From Phycisphaeraceae bacterium (GTDB taxonomy: Bacteria; Planctomycetota; Phycisphaerae; Phycisphaerales; UBA1924): a stretch of 64,000 bases of DNA. The notes beneath the pieces were generated by a model. The model made no database searches, was not told where the DNA came from, and was given only the letters and a program-made list of their open reading frames with translations. How positions within the stretch are numbered: the stretch's first letter is position 1; the number at the start of each line of letters is the position of its first letter. The position numbers and the translations under genes are program-made. The DNA lies in contig CP054186.1 in assembly GCA_015200025.1 (NCBI GenBank), positions 186,001-250,000 on the forward strand. Reading direction: 5' to 3'. Below are positions 17,887-26,258 of this stretch, piece after piece.

Positions 17887-19473
17887 ATGCGCACGTTGAT
17901 GGCGACCGTTGCGGCGTGCCTCGCCGCCGACGCGCACGGCTCCCCGCGCGAGGACGCGACGTTCTCGGGCGTCGATTCCAACGGCGTGCTCGGGTCACCG
18001 GCCAACCAGGTGCGAACCTTCACCCCCGTCGGCGGGTACCCCGTGGGCTCGCTGCGGGTCACCGCGTCTCTGACCAAGGTCCACCCCGAGACGTTCGCGT
18101 CGGAGGCCCGGGTGCGGGTGACGACGCCGTCGGGGCGGACGCACGTGGTCCAGCCGTTCAGTTTCTTCGACTTCGAGGGGACGGTGGCAGCGACGGACTA
18201 TCTGTTCGCGTTCGAGGAGCCCGAGCCCGACGCGGCGGGCGTGTGGACGCTGCGGTTCTTCGAGCAGTACGACGACGGCGGGCCCGCGGAGACCGACGCG
18301 GCGTGGGATTCGTTCACGATCGTGCTGGACGACGAGGGCTCGGCGCCGCCCCCGGACCACACGTCGGCGATCGACCTCGGGGTTCTGACGCCGGGCGCGG
18401 TGGTCCGCCGAGTCGACGAGTTGGCCGGCGTGACCCGCGCGCTGCGGTGGTACCGCTTCACGCTGAGCGAGGGCGTGGGCGGCGCGACGCCGAACGTCCT
18501 GGACATCGACTGCCACGGGACGGTGCACGGGGACGACGTGACGGACACGGAGATGGCGATCTTCGACGCGGCGGGGACGCTGATCGCGCAGGACGATGAT
18601 TCGGGGGTCGGGCTGTGGAGCGTGCTCTCGCACGGGCACGACACACGCGGCGGGCCGTTCGACGGCCGGCACCCGGACCTGCCCGCGGGCGAGTATTACG
18701 TCGTGATCGCGCCGTACAACGCGGCGTTCGGCTCGCCGTTCACGGTGAGCACGACGGGCGCGTCTCGCTCGATGAGGGCGAGGCTGCACCTGTCGTTCGG
18801 GGCCGACACGACCCCGGGTGTGTCGGCCCCGGGGGCGGTGGACCTGGGCGTTCTGTCGCCCGCGGGGGTCTCGGCGGGGCCGGTCGCGCTGGGAATCGAC
18901 GAGACGGTGTGGTTCCGGTTCGAGTTGGCGGAGGGAGTGAGCGGGATCAATGGGCTGTTCCTGGATATCGACACGTCGGGGAGCGACCTGTCGCCGTTCA
19001 ACGACACGGAGATCGCGTTGTACGACGCGTCTGGCGTGCGGGTCGCGTCGGACGACGACGACGGGGACGGGTTTTTGAGCCAGTTGTCGTTCGGATCGGG
19101 GAGCACGTCGCCGCCGTGGGGCGACTCGGAGCCCTTTGACGGGCGGGGCGGACCGCTCGCGGCGGGGGTGTACTACCTCGCGGTGTCGGGGCACGACACG
19201 ACGCACACCTCCTCGGCGTGGTTGGTGTGGCCCGCGTCGGATGAGGCCGGCACGGTACGGGTGCACCTGCGGACGAACACGTCGTCGGCGCCGCCGTGCC
19301 CGCCGGACTTCAACGGCGACGGGTTCCTGGACTTCTTCGACCTCGACGCGTTCGTGGCGTGCTTCGAGGGCGAGGGATGCCCAGAGGGCCGCACGGGCGA
19401 TTACAACGGGGACGAATTCATCGATTTCTTCGACCTCGACGCGTTCGTGGCGGACTTCGAGGCCGGGTGCTGA
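17887..19473 (+). CDS. secreted P-domain-like protein with GC-type dockerin (paralogue 1)
   Basis: A 528-residue exported protein. A short leader ends near AADAHG. Residues about 25-150 resemble the proprotein-convertase P-domain (ASEARVRVTTPSGRT, GVWTLRFFEQYDDGG). Two related domains with acidic turns follow (TDTEMAIFDAAGTLIAQDDD, DTEIALYDASGVRVASDDDD), and each ends in a PAGEYYVVIAPY- or AAGVYYLAVSG-type strand. The dockerin-like cassette is at 471-528, ending GC; its second loop has DEF instead of DGF. The ATG at 17887 follows GGGAGGAG. A TATATT at 17847 could be a -10 element. It lies next to and resembles the gene at 19679. Function is unknown. Confidence 0.78.
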   Translation: MRTLMATVAACLAADAHGSPREDATFSGVDSNGVLGSPANQVRTFTPVGGYPVGSLRVTASLTKVHPETFASEARVRVTTPSGRTHVVQPFSFFDFEGTVAATDYLFAFEEPEPDAAGVWTLRFFEQYDDGGPAETDAAWDSFTIVLDDEGSAPPPDHTSAIDLGVLTPGAVVRRVDELAGVTRALRWYRFTLSEGVGGATPNVLDIDCHGTVHGDDVTDTEMAIFDAAGTLIAQDDDSGVGLWSVLSHGHDTRGGPFDGRHPDLPAGEYYVVIAPYNAAFGSPFTVSTTGASRSMRARLHLSFGADTTPGVSAPGAVDLGVLSPAGVSAGPVALGIDETVWFRFELAEGVSGINGLFLDIDTSGSDLSPFNDTEIALYDASGVRVASDDDDGDGFLSQLSFGSGSTSPPWGDSEPFDGRGGPLAAGVYYLAVSGHDTTHTSSAWLVWPASDEAGTVRVHLRTNTSSAPPCPPDFNGDGFLDFFDLDAFVACFEGEGCPEGRTGDYNGDEFIDFFDLDAFVADFEAGC

Positions 19474-19678
19474 TGATCGGACGGGTCGGGGGCGGGTGGT
19501 TCGGGTGGTACGGGCGTGTTCGGCCCGTGCGCGGGTTTGGGCGGGATCGGTGGGAACCGGGCCGTGGTTCGGGGCGCATCCGTGGTGTATGCTCGAACCG
19601 AGGGAGCCCGTCGGGGCGACGTCCGATCTCGGGCGTGGGCGTGCCGGAGCGCGTCGGACGGCGCGGAAGGGAGAAGCG

Positions 19679-21286
19679 ATGAGAGCGATGAACTGCATGG
19701 TGTCGGCCGCTCTGGTCTTGGCGTGCGCCGCGGGCGCGTTCGGGGCACCCCGCGACGGGGTGACGTTCAACGGGGTGATCTCCGATGGGCCGGACAACGG
19801 CGCGGGGAACTCGGTGCTGTCGAACGTGTTCTCGGGGACGTACGCGGTGGGGAAGGTCCGGGTGTCGGGGACGCTGCGGGAGCTCAACACCTCGACGCGG
19901 GCGAGCGAGGCGAGGATCCGCGTGACGACGCCGGCGGGGCGGACGTTCGTGCTCCAGCCGTTCACCGTCGGGGGGTTCGAGGGGACGGTCTCGGTGAGTG
20001 ATTACGTGTTCACGATGCCGGTGGTGGAGACCTCGGCCGCTGGGCAGTGGACGTTCCGTTTCTTCGAGAGCGTGGACGACTCGGGCCCCGACGCGCAGTG
20101 GGACACGGTGACGATCACGCTGGACGACGAGGTCCCGCCGCCGCCGCCCTCGCACGAGGACGCGGTGGACCTGGGCGACGTGGAGGACGGGACGCTGATC
20201 GACCGCAGCGACACGACCACGGGGACCAAGGCGTACCAGTGGTACAAGTTCAACCTAACGGTCCCGGTCAACAGCGACGAGCAGCGGTTCCTCGACATGG
20301 ACAGCAACGCGACGATCTTCAACACGGGCTCGACGGACACGGAGATGGCGATCTTCAACGACCAGGGCGTGCTGATCGCCCAGGACGACGACCAGGGCGC
20401 GTTCAACAGCAGCCTGCTGAGCCACGGGCACGACACCCGCGGCGGCGAGTACGACGGGCAGGACCCCGACCTCGCGGCGGGGATCTACTACGTCGTGATC
20501 GCCCCGTACAACGCGACGTTCGCGAACGGGTTCGTCGTGAACACGTCGAGCAACGCGACAACGATCAACGCCCGCCTGAGGCTGACGTGCGGGATCGACG
20601 ACGTGCCCGGGGCGTCGGCCCCGCAGGCCGAGGACCTGGGCGAGCTGTCGCCCACGGGCGCCAAGGTCGAGGACCACGCGCTGGGCCGCGGCGGGGTCGC
20701 GTGGTTCACGTTCACGCTGCTCGACCCGGTGGACGGGGAGCAGGGCGTGTTCCTGGACCTGGACACCGAATCGAGCGTGCTGTCGCCGCAGAACGACACG
20801 GAGCTCGCGCTGTACGACGCGTCGGGGAACCGGATCGCGTGGGACGACAACGACGGGTTCGACCGGCTCAGCGCACTCTCGTTCGGGAGCGGGAGCACCT
20901 CGTCCCCCAACGGGGATGGGCTGCCCTACGACGGCCGGGACGGGGCGCTCCTCCCCGCGGGCGTGTACTACGTGGCGGTCTCGGGGTTCAACACCGAGCA
21001 CGGGCTGTCGGAATGGGCGGTCTCGAGCATCAGCAACAACACCGGGGTGTTCACGCTCGTGATCCGCACGAACGTGAGCGAGGTCCCGCCGCCGCCCCCG
21101 ACCTGCCCGGCCGACTTCAACGACGACGGGTTCCTCGACTTCTTCGACCTCGACGCGTACCTGATCTGCTTCGAGGAGATCGAGTGCCCCGAGGGCAAGA
21201 CCTCCGACTTCAACGAGGACGGGTTTACCGACTTCTTCGACCTCGACGCGTTCCTCGAGGCCTTCGACGCCGGGTGCGACCTATAA
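19679..21286 (+). CDS. secreted P-domain-like protein with GC-type dockerin (paralogue 2)
   Basis: A 535-residue exported protein with a clear leader (MVSAALVLACAAGAFG). Its domain order is identical to the gene at 17887: P-domain-like (ASEARIRVTTPAGRTFVLQPF), then two acidic-turn domains (DTEMAIFNDQGVLIAQDDDQ, DTELALYDASGNRIAWDDND), then the dockerin-like cassette at 476-535 ending GCDL, so the GC pair is not quite terminal. Blocks such as SHGHDTRGG and YYVVIAPYNA are shared with the neighbour, which shows tandem duplication. The ATG at 19679 has GGAAGGGAG upstream, and TATGCT at 19588 may be a -10. Function is unknown. Confidence 0.78.
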   Translation: MRAMNCMVSAALVLACAAGAFGAPRDGVTFNGVISDGPDNGAGNSVLSNVFSGTYAVGKVRVSGTLRELNTSTRASEARIRVTTPAGRTFVLQPFTVGGFEGTVSVSDYVFTMPVVETSAAGQWTFRFFESVDDSGPDAQWDTVTITLDDEVPPPPPSHEDAVDLGDVEDGTLIDRSDTTTGTKAYQWYKFNLTVPVNSDEQRFLDMDSNATIFNTGSTDTEMAIFNDQGVLIAQDDDQGAFNSSLLSHGHDTRGGEYDGQDPDLAAGIYYVVIAPYNATFANGFVVNTSSNATTINARLRLTCGIDDVPGASAPQAEDLGELSPTGAKVEDHALGRGGVAWFTFTLLDPVDGEQGVFLDLDTESSVLSPQNDTELALYDASGNRIAWDDNDGFDRLSALSFGSGSTSSPNGDGLPYDGRDGALLPAGVYYVAVSGFNTEHGLSEWAVSSISNNTGVFTLVIRTNVSEVPPPPPTCPADFNDDGFLDFFDLDAYLICFEEIECPEGKTSDFNEDGFTDFFDLDAFLEAFDAGCDL

Positions 21287-21343
21287 CGCCCTCCGCCCCG
21301 GGGAGGTGAGGACTTATACTGCGCTCCCCACGGAGGGAGCGCC

Positions 21344-22714
21344 ATGAGAGTCCTGATCGTCCTCGCTGTCACCGCGTGCGCGGCCTCGCCGGCCCTCGCC
21401 CAGTGGAACCCCGCGCAGGGGCTCTGGGGCAAGACCGACGAACGCGACCTCCGCGTCATGACCTGGAACATCCAGGACACGCTCTGCCGCACCCAGCCCA
21501 AGGTCGAAGGCTCCAACTCCTGGTGCGCCCTGGCACGCATCGTCGCGGTCGTCAAGCCCGACATCCTGATCCTCCAGGAATGCGGCGACAACTCGGGCAA
21601 CGGCACCGGGACCGGCGTGGACTCGGTCGCCCAGCTCCAGACCGTCATGACCCTTTTCGTCTCCGGCGGGACCGACCCGTTCCTGGGCGGGTCGGTGTCG
21701 AGCTGGGTCGGCAAGTACGCGCCGACGGTCTCGCTCCCGCACGCCGTCGTGTCCGACGTCACCGACGGGTTCAACCGCAACGTGGTCCTCTCGCGCTACC
21801 CCCTCGCGGACCTGACCGGGGACGGGCGGACGTTCATCAACCAGTTCGTGATGTTCGCCGACCTGTACGCGACGAACGGAAACTCGGGGATCCGCGGGTT
21901 CCAGTTCGTCGAGATCGACCTGCCCGACGCTCACTACCGCGGGGACGTGGTGATCGGGAACGGGCACCTGCGCAGCGGGGGCGAGGCCTCCGACCTCTCG
22001 GAGCGGCTGACCGTCGCGCAGCGCCTCGCGTACTACATCGACCACATGTTCAACGGCGCCGGGACCGGCGTGCCCGACCCCAACAACAAGATCGTCGACA
22101 GCCCCGCCGCCACGCGCGTCCTCGACCCCTACACCCCCGTCGTCTGGGGCGGGGACCTCAACGAGGACGAGAACCTCAACGGGCGGGACGGGCCCGCGCT
22201 GTGGACCGTCCGCGCGGCGTCCTCGGCCTCGGGCGACGGGACCGACCGCGACCGCTCCGACTCGGTCTTCGATGACGCCCGCGACCCGCTCAACGCCAAC
22301 GCCACGTCCAACCGCCGCACGCAGGGGTCGAGCAAGCTCGACTACCTCTGCTGGCAGGACTCGATCGCCACGCTCCGCCGAGGGTTCATCTTCAACTCGG
22401 CGACCGCGGCGGGCGCGACCGTGCCGTTCGAGCTGATCGGGTTCCCCACCCCGTCGATCGCCTCGACCGTCGCCTCCGACCACCGCCCGGTCATCGTCGA
22501 CCTCATCCTCCCCGCCCCGACGCCGCCGCCCGAGTGCCCGGCCGATTTCAACGGCGACGGCTTCCTCGACTTCTTCGACCTCGACGCGTATGTCGAGTGT
22601 TTCGAAGGGCTGGGGTGCCCGGACGGCAAGAACGCCGACTTCAACGGCGACGGGTTCCTCGACTTCTTCGACCTCGACGCGTATGTGCTGGCGTTCGAGG
22701 AAGGGTGCCCCTGA
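21344..22714 (+). CDS. secreted endonuclease/exonuclease/phosphatase-family enzyme with GC-type dockerin
   Basis: A 456-residue exported enzyme of the EEP superfamily (DNase I, sphingomyelinase and inositol phosphatase relatives), which cleave phosphodiester or phosphate bonds with a divalent metal. After the signal peptide (about 1-19, ends ALAQ) the catalytic motifs are complete: VMTWNIQD, LILQEC (metal Glu), GNGHLRSGG, WGGDLNEDE (catalytic Asp/Asn) and SDHRPVIVD (His). The dockerin-like cassette is at 398-456 and ends GCP. Extracellular DNA or phospholipid degradation is a reasonable inference; the substrate cannot be told. The ATG at 21344 has GGAGGGAG seven bases upstream, and TATACT at 21315 could be a -10. 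Confidence 0.85.
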   Translation: MRVLIVLAVTACAASPALAQWNPAQGLWGKTDERDLRVMTWNIQDTLCRTQPKVEGSNSWCALARIVAVVKPDILILQECGDNSGNGTGTGVDSVAQLQTVMTLFVSGGTDPFLGGSVSSWVGKYAPTVSLPHAVVSDVTDGFNRNVVLSRYPLADLTGDGRTFINQFVMFADLYATNGNSGIRGFQFVEIDLPDAHYRGDVVIGNGHLRSGGEASDLSERLTVAQRLAYYIDHMFNGAGTGVPDPNNKIVDSPAATRVLDPYTPVVWGGDLNEDENLNGRDGPALWTVRAASSASGDGTDRDRSDSVFDDARDPLNANATSNRRTQGSSKLDYLCWQDSIATLRRGFIFNSATAAGATVPFELIGFPTPSIASTVASDHRPVIVDLILPAPTPPPECPADFNGDGFLDFFDLDAYVECFEGLGCPDGKNADFNGDGFLDFFDLDAYVLAFEEGCP

Positions 22715-22911
22715 TAAAGACCATCCAGCCCTCGCCGCCGGGGACCGTCCAAGCACGTCCGAGAATCATCATCCGTTCAAGCCGTCGCTGATTTCGGTCA
22801 AGATTGGGTTGAGCCCGGGCCGGAATCAGGTGTAACCTGTGGGTGCTGGTGTTCAGCGGCCGCGGCGCTCGCCGTGGGTGTTTCAGTCTGGATTGAATCG
22901 AGGGAGGTCGT

Positions 22912-24369
22912 ATGAAGAAGAGTCATTGGCTTGTGGCATTGGCCGCCGGGGCGGCGTGCTCGTTCGCGTGGGCCGGCGATGAGTGTTCGGCGCCCACGGT
23001 GATTGTGGCGGGCGTTCCCGCGAGCGGGTCCACGGTCGGCGCGACGTCGACCCCGGGGATCCCCGCGGCCCACTGCGCCGGGACGAGCGAACTCGGGCCC
23101 GACAACTGGTACACCTTCACGGCGCCGGCCAACGAAAACTACGTCTTCTCGCTGTGCGGTTCGACGTACGACACGGCGCTCTCGCTGTGGTCGGCCTGCC
23201 CGGACGGCGCCCTCCTCCCGCTCGCCTGCAACGACGATTTCTGCGGCCTCCAGTCGCAACTCACCCGCGCGATGACCGCCGGCGAAACAATCCTGATCCG
23301 CGTCGGCGGGTTCAGCGCGGCCGCGGGCAACTACACGCTCAGCGTCAGCGGCCCGACCCCGCCCCCGGCGAACGACGATTGCGCCAACGCCATCGCCGTC
23401 GGCCTTGGCTCGACCAGCGGGTCCACGATCAGCGCCTCCAACGACGGCTCGACCTCGTGCGTGACGGCGCTCTCCCCCGACGTGTGGTACACGTTCACCG
23501 CGCCGGCCTCGACGACCTACGCCTTCGACACCTGCGCCAGCCCCGGGTTCGACACCGTCCTCTCCGCCTACGACCAGTGCGGCGGGACCGAGCTGGCCTG
23601 CAACGACGACATGTCTTCCGCGCAATGCGCCATCTCGGGCCTGCGTTCCCGCATCACGCTCGACATGACGCAGGACCAGACCGTCGTGATCCGCGTCGGC
23701 GCGTTCGGCGCGGCGGTCACCGGCGCGTTCGTCCTGAACGTCTCTGAGGTCACCCCGCCCCCGCCGCCCCCGGCCAACGACGATTGCGCCAACGCGGTCG
23801 CCATCGCCGACGGCGACACCCCGATCAACACCGTCTCGGCCACGGGTGACGGCACCCCGACCAACACCGGGTGCGGCATCGGGTCCAGCTTCCACAACGA
23901 CGTCTGGTTCGTCTACGAGGCCGCATGCAACGGGACGGTCACCGTCTCGACCTGCGACGCCTCCTACGACACGATCATCGCCGCTTACGGCGCTGATTGC
24001 CCGACCGAGCCCGACACCGCGATCGTCTGCGACGACGACGGGTGCGACTCCCCCAACACGCTGGCCTCGCGCATGACCTTCGCCGTCACCGCCGGTCAGT
24101 CCTACCTGATCCGGGTCGGGTCGTTCTCCGCCACCGGCCGCGGGACCGCCACGGTCACCGTTGCCACCGTGTGCGATGAGCCCACCTGCCCCGCCGACTT
24201 CAACGACGACGGGTTCCTCGACTTCTTCGACCTCGACGCCTATGTCGCGTGCTTCGAGGGCACCGAGTGCCCCGAGGGCAAGGACGCCGACTTCAACGGC
24301 GACGGCTTCGTCGACTTCTTCGACCTCGACGCCTACACCGAGGCCTTCGAGAACGGCTGCGACTTCTGA
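22912..24369 (+). CDS. secreted three-repeat beta protein with GC-type dockerin
   Basis: A 485-residue exported protein: signal peptide about 1-22 (ends AWAG), three repeats of about 125 residues with the same signature as the 15400 protein (ANDDC, DVWYTFTAP, FDTVLSAYDQC, CNDD, VVIRVGAF), PTPP/TPPPPP linkers, then the dockerin-like cassette at 426-485 ending GCDF. The Cys content suggests one or two disulfides per repeat. The ATG follows GGGAGGTCGT. A weak TTGAGC-18-TAACCT pair at 22809-22838 may be the promoter. A strong terminator at 24405 closes the five-gene dockerin run. Function is unknown; structural or adhesive is likely. Confidence 0.8.
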   Translation: MKKSHWLVALAAGAACSFAWAGDECSAPTVIVAGVPASGSTVGATSTPGIPAAHCAGTSELGPDNWYTFTAPANENYVFSLCGSTYDTALSLWSACPDGALLPLACNDDFCGLQSQLTRAMTAGETILIRVGGFSAAAGNYTLSVSGPTPPPANDDCANAIAVGLGSTSGSTISASNDGSTSCVTALSPDVWYTFTAPASTTYAFDTCASPGFDTVLSAYDQCGGTELACNDDMSSAQCAISGLRSRITLDMTQDQTVVIRVGAFGAAVTGAFVLNVSEVTPPPPPPANDDCANAVAIADGDTPINTVSATGDGTPTNTGCGIGSSFHNDVWFVYEAACNGTVTVSTCDASYDTIIAAYGADCPTEPDTAIVCDDDGCDSPNTLASRMTFAVTAGQSYLIRVGSFSATGRGTATVTVATVCDEPTCPADFNDDGFLDFFDLDAYVACFEGTECPEGKDADFNGDGFVDFFDLDAYTEAFENGCDF

Positions 24370-24404
24370 TCTCGCCTCAACCCTGAGGTTCGCGTAGCCC
24401 ATCG

Positions 24405-24441
24405 ACGGGCCGGGGCTCACCCCCCGGCCCGTTCTTCTTTA
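24405..24441 (+). terminator. strong intrinsic terminator
   Basis: An 11-bp perfect stem (ACGGGCCGGGG / CCCCGGCCCGT) with a 6-nt loop is followed by TCTTCTTTA. It lies between the last dockerin gene and the convergent gspE. Confidence 0.85.
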
Positions 24442-24485
24442 TCTATGGCCGGCAGAAGGCTCCCCGCGGGCGCCGGCGCGGGCGT

Positions 24486-26192
24486 TCAGTGCAGGACGCG
24501 GAAGACCTCGGCCTCGTCGGTGAGCCCGAGAGCGACCTTCGCGTGCGCGTCGTCTCGCATCCCCTTGAACCCCCCGGCGACGGCGGCGTCGAGCAGCGTC
24601 ATCGCGTCCTCGTTCTTCGCGGTCAGCCGGCGGAGTTCGTCGGTCATGAGCATCAGCTCGTAGACGGCCAATCGTCCCCGGTACCCGCTCCCGAAGCAGT
24701 TCTCGCATCGCCCGCCGCGGTCGTCGGCGCCCTTGCCCGCGCACGCCGAGCACCGTCGGCGGAGGAGACGCTGGGCCAGCACACCCAGGAGGGTCGAGGT
24801 GATGAGGTACGGCTCGACGCCGATGTCGACCAGGCGGGTGATGGCGCTGGGCGCATCGTTGGTGTGGAGGGTGGCGAGGACGAGGTGCCCGGTGAGTGAG
24901 GCCTGGATGGCGAGTTGGGCGGTCTCGTTGTCGCGGATCTCGCCGACGAGGATCACGTCGGGGTCCTGGCGGAGGAGGCTGCGGAGCCCGGAGGCGAACG
25001 TCACGCCCCGCTTGACGTTGACCTGCATCTGGCTGATCCCGTCGAGGTGGTACTCGACGGGGTCCTCGATGGTCATGACGTTGCGGCTGGTGCGGTCGAT
25101 GCGCCCGAGGGCGGCGTAGAGCGAGGTGGTTTTCCCGCTCCCCGTGGGCCCGGTGACCAGGACGATCCCGGTGGGACGCTCGACCAGGTCCATGAACCGG
25201 CCCTGCATGTCCTTGCTCATCCCGACCTGGTCGAGGGTGAGCTGCGTCTGGGTCTGGTCGAGCAGGCGGAGGACGAGGCGTTCGCCGTAGACCGTGGGGA
25301 TGCAAGAGAAGCGGATGTCGATCTTGCGGCTGCCGATGCGCACGCTGGTGTGCCCGTCCTGGGGGCTGTGGCGGTTGGCGATGTCGAGCTCGGTCATGAC
25401 CTTCATGCGCGAGCTGATCGCGGGCGCGAGCGAGAGCGGCGGGGTGAAGGCGTCCACGAGCATCCCGTCGATCCGGAAGCGGATGACCAGGCGGTTCTCC
25501 TGCGGGTGCACGTGCACGTCGCTGGCCCGCCGGCGGAGCGCCTCGAACAGGATCATGTTCACCAGGCGGATGACCGGCGTCTGCCGGGCTAATTGGAGCA
25601 GGTCGGTCGCCTGACCCGCGGTGCCCGCGGCGGCCTGGATGGCGCTCTCGTCGAGCGGCATCTCCTCGATGATCTCGGTGACCAAGTCCTGACGCTGCTC
25701 GTAGCCCCGGTTGATCAGGTTCGCCACCGCGGCCCGGGGCGAGAGGACCACGCGGATCGGCCCCTGGAGGTAATCCTCGACGAGGTTGAAGACCGCGGGG
25801 ATCATCGGCTGGGCGGCGGCGACGACCATCACCGGCGTGCCCCCGTCGTGACGCTCCTCGATGCCCGCGACGTGGTGCTGGCGGGCGAAGTCCACGGGCA
25901 CGTGCTCGTAGAACCGCCCCGCCGACTCTTGCAGCCGGGGCTCCCCGACGAACGCCAGCCCCGTCCGCTTCGACAGCAGATCGAGCCCCTCGTGCTCGTC
26001 GATCGCCAGCATCGAGAGCAGCGAGTCCCACGGCTCCTCGTCGCTCCCCTCGGCGGCGCGGAACTCCCGCACCTGGTCCGGCGTCACGCGGAGCACGCCG
26101 AACGACTCGGCGACCCTCGCCAGGTCGCGCGGAGATTCTCCGCCTTCGCCTCGGGCCCCATCGATCGCCGTTGTCCTCGCCGGTGTCGCCAT
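24486..26192 (-). CDS. gspE: type II secretion/type IV pilus assembly ATPase (GspE/PilB)
   Basis: A hexameric cytoplasmic ATPase that powers pseudopilus extension in type II secretion or type IV pilus assembly. The preferred ATG at 26192 gives 568 residues; an upstream start at 26237 is possible. The order is an N-terminal MshEN-like region, then the core with Walker A GPTGSGKT, the Asp/His boxes, Walker B VILVGEIRD, and a CxxC-x-CxxC zinc site (CSAC ... CENC) near the C-terminus, which is typical of GspE/PilB and absent from PilT. It starts about 65 bp after gspD on the same strand and is almost certainly co-transcribed. No gspF, G or C gene is adjacent; a separate prepilin lies at 36.8 kb. 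Confidence 0.92.
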   Translation of the reverse strand: MATPARTTAIDGARGEGGESPRDLARVAESFGVLRVTPDQVREFRAAEGSDEEPWDSLLSMLAIDEHEGLDLLSKRTGLAFVGEPRLQESAGRFYEHVPVDFARQHHVAGIEERHDGGTPVMVVAAAQPMIPAVFNLVEDYLQGPIRVVLSPRAAVANLINRGYEQRQDLVTEIIEEMPLDESAIQAAAGTAGQATDLLQLARQTPVIRLVNMILFEALRRRASDVHVHPQENRLVIRFRIDGMLVDAFTPPLSLAPAISSRMKVMTELDIANRHSPQDGHTSVRIGSRKIDIRFSCIPTVYGERLVLRLLDQTQTQLTLDQVGMSKDMQGRFMDLVERPTGIVLVTGPTGSGKTTSLYAALGRIDRTSRNVMTIEDPVEYHLDGISQMQVNVKRGVTFASGLRSLLRQDPDVILVGEIRDNETAQLAIQASLTGHLVLATLHTNDAPSAITRLVDIGVEPYLITSTLLGVLAQRLLRRRCSACAGKGADDRGGRCENCFGSGYRGRLAVYELMLMTDELRRLTAKNEDAMTLLDAAVAGGFKGMRDDAHAKVALGLTDEAEVFRVLH

Positions 26193-26258
26193 GCGCTCTG
26201 ATCCCCGATCCTTCGCCGACCGTCCCTCAGCCCCCAAGGCCGCCCGAACTCGCCCGGG

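Noticed and set aside
15400..24369. Cellulosome interpretation of the dockerin cluster
   Set aside because: No cohesin, scaffoldin, carbohydrate-binding module or cellulase is present; the passengers are repeat proteins and an EEP enzyme.
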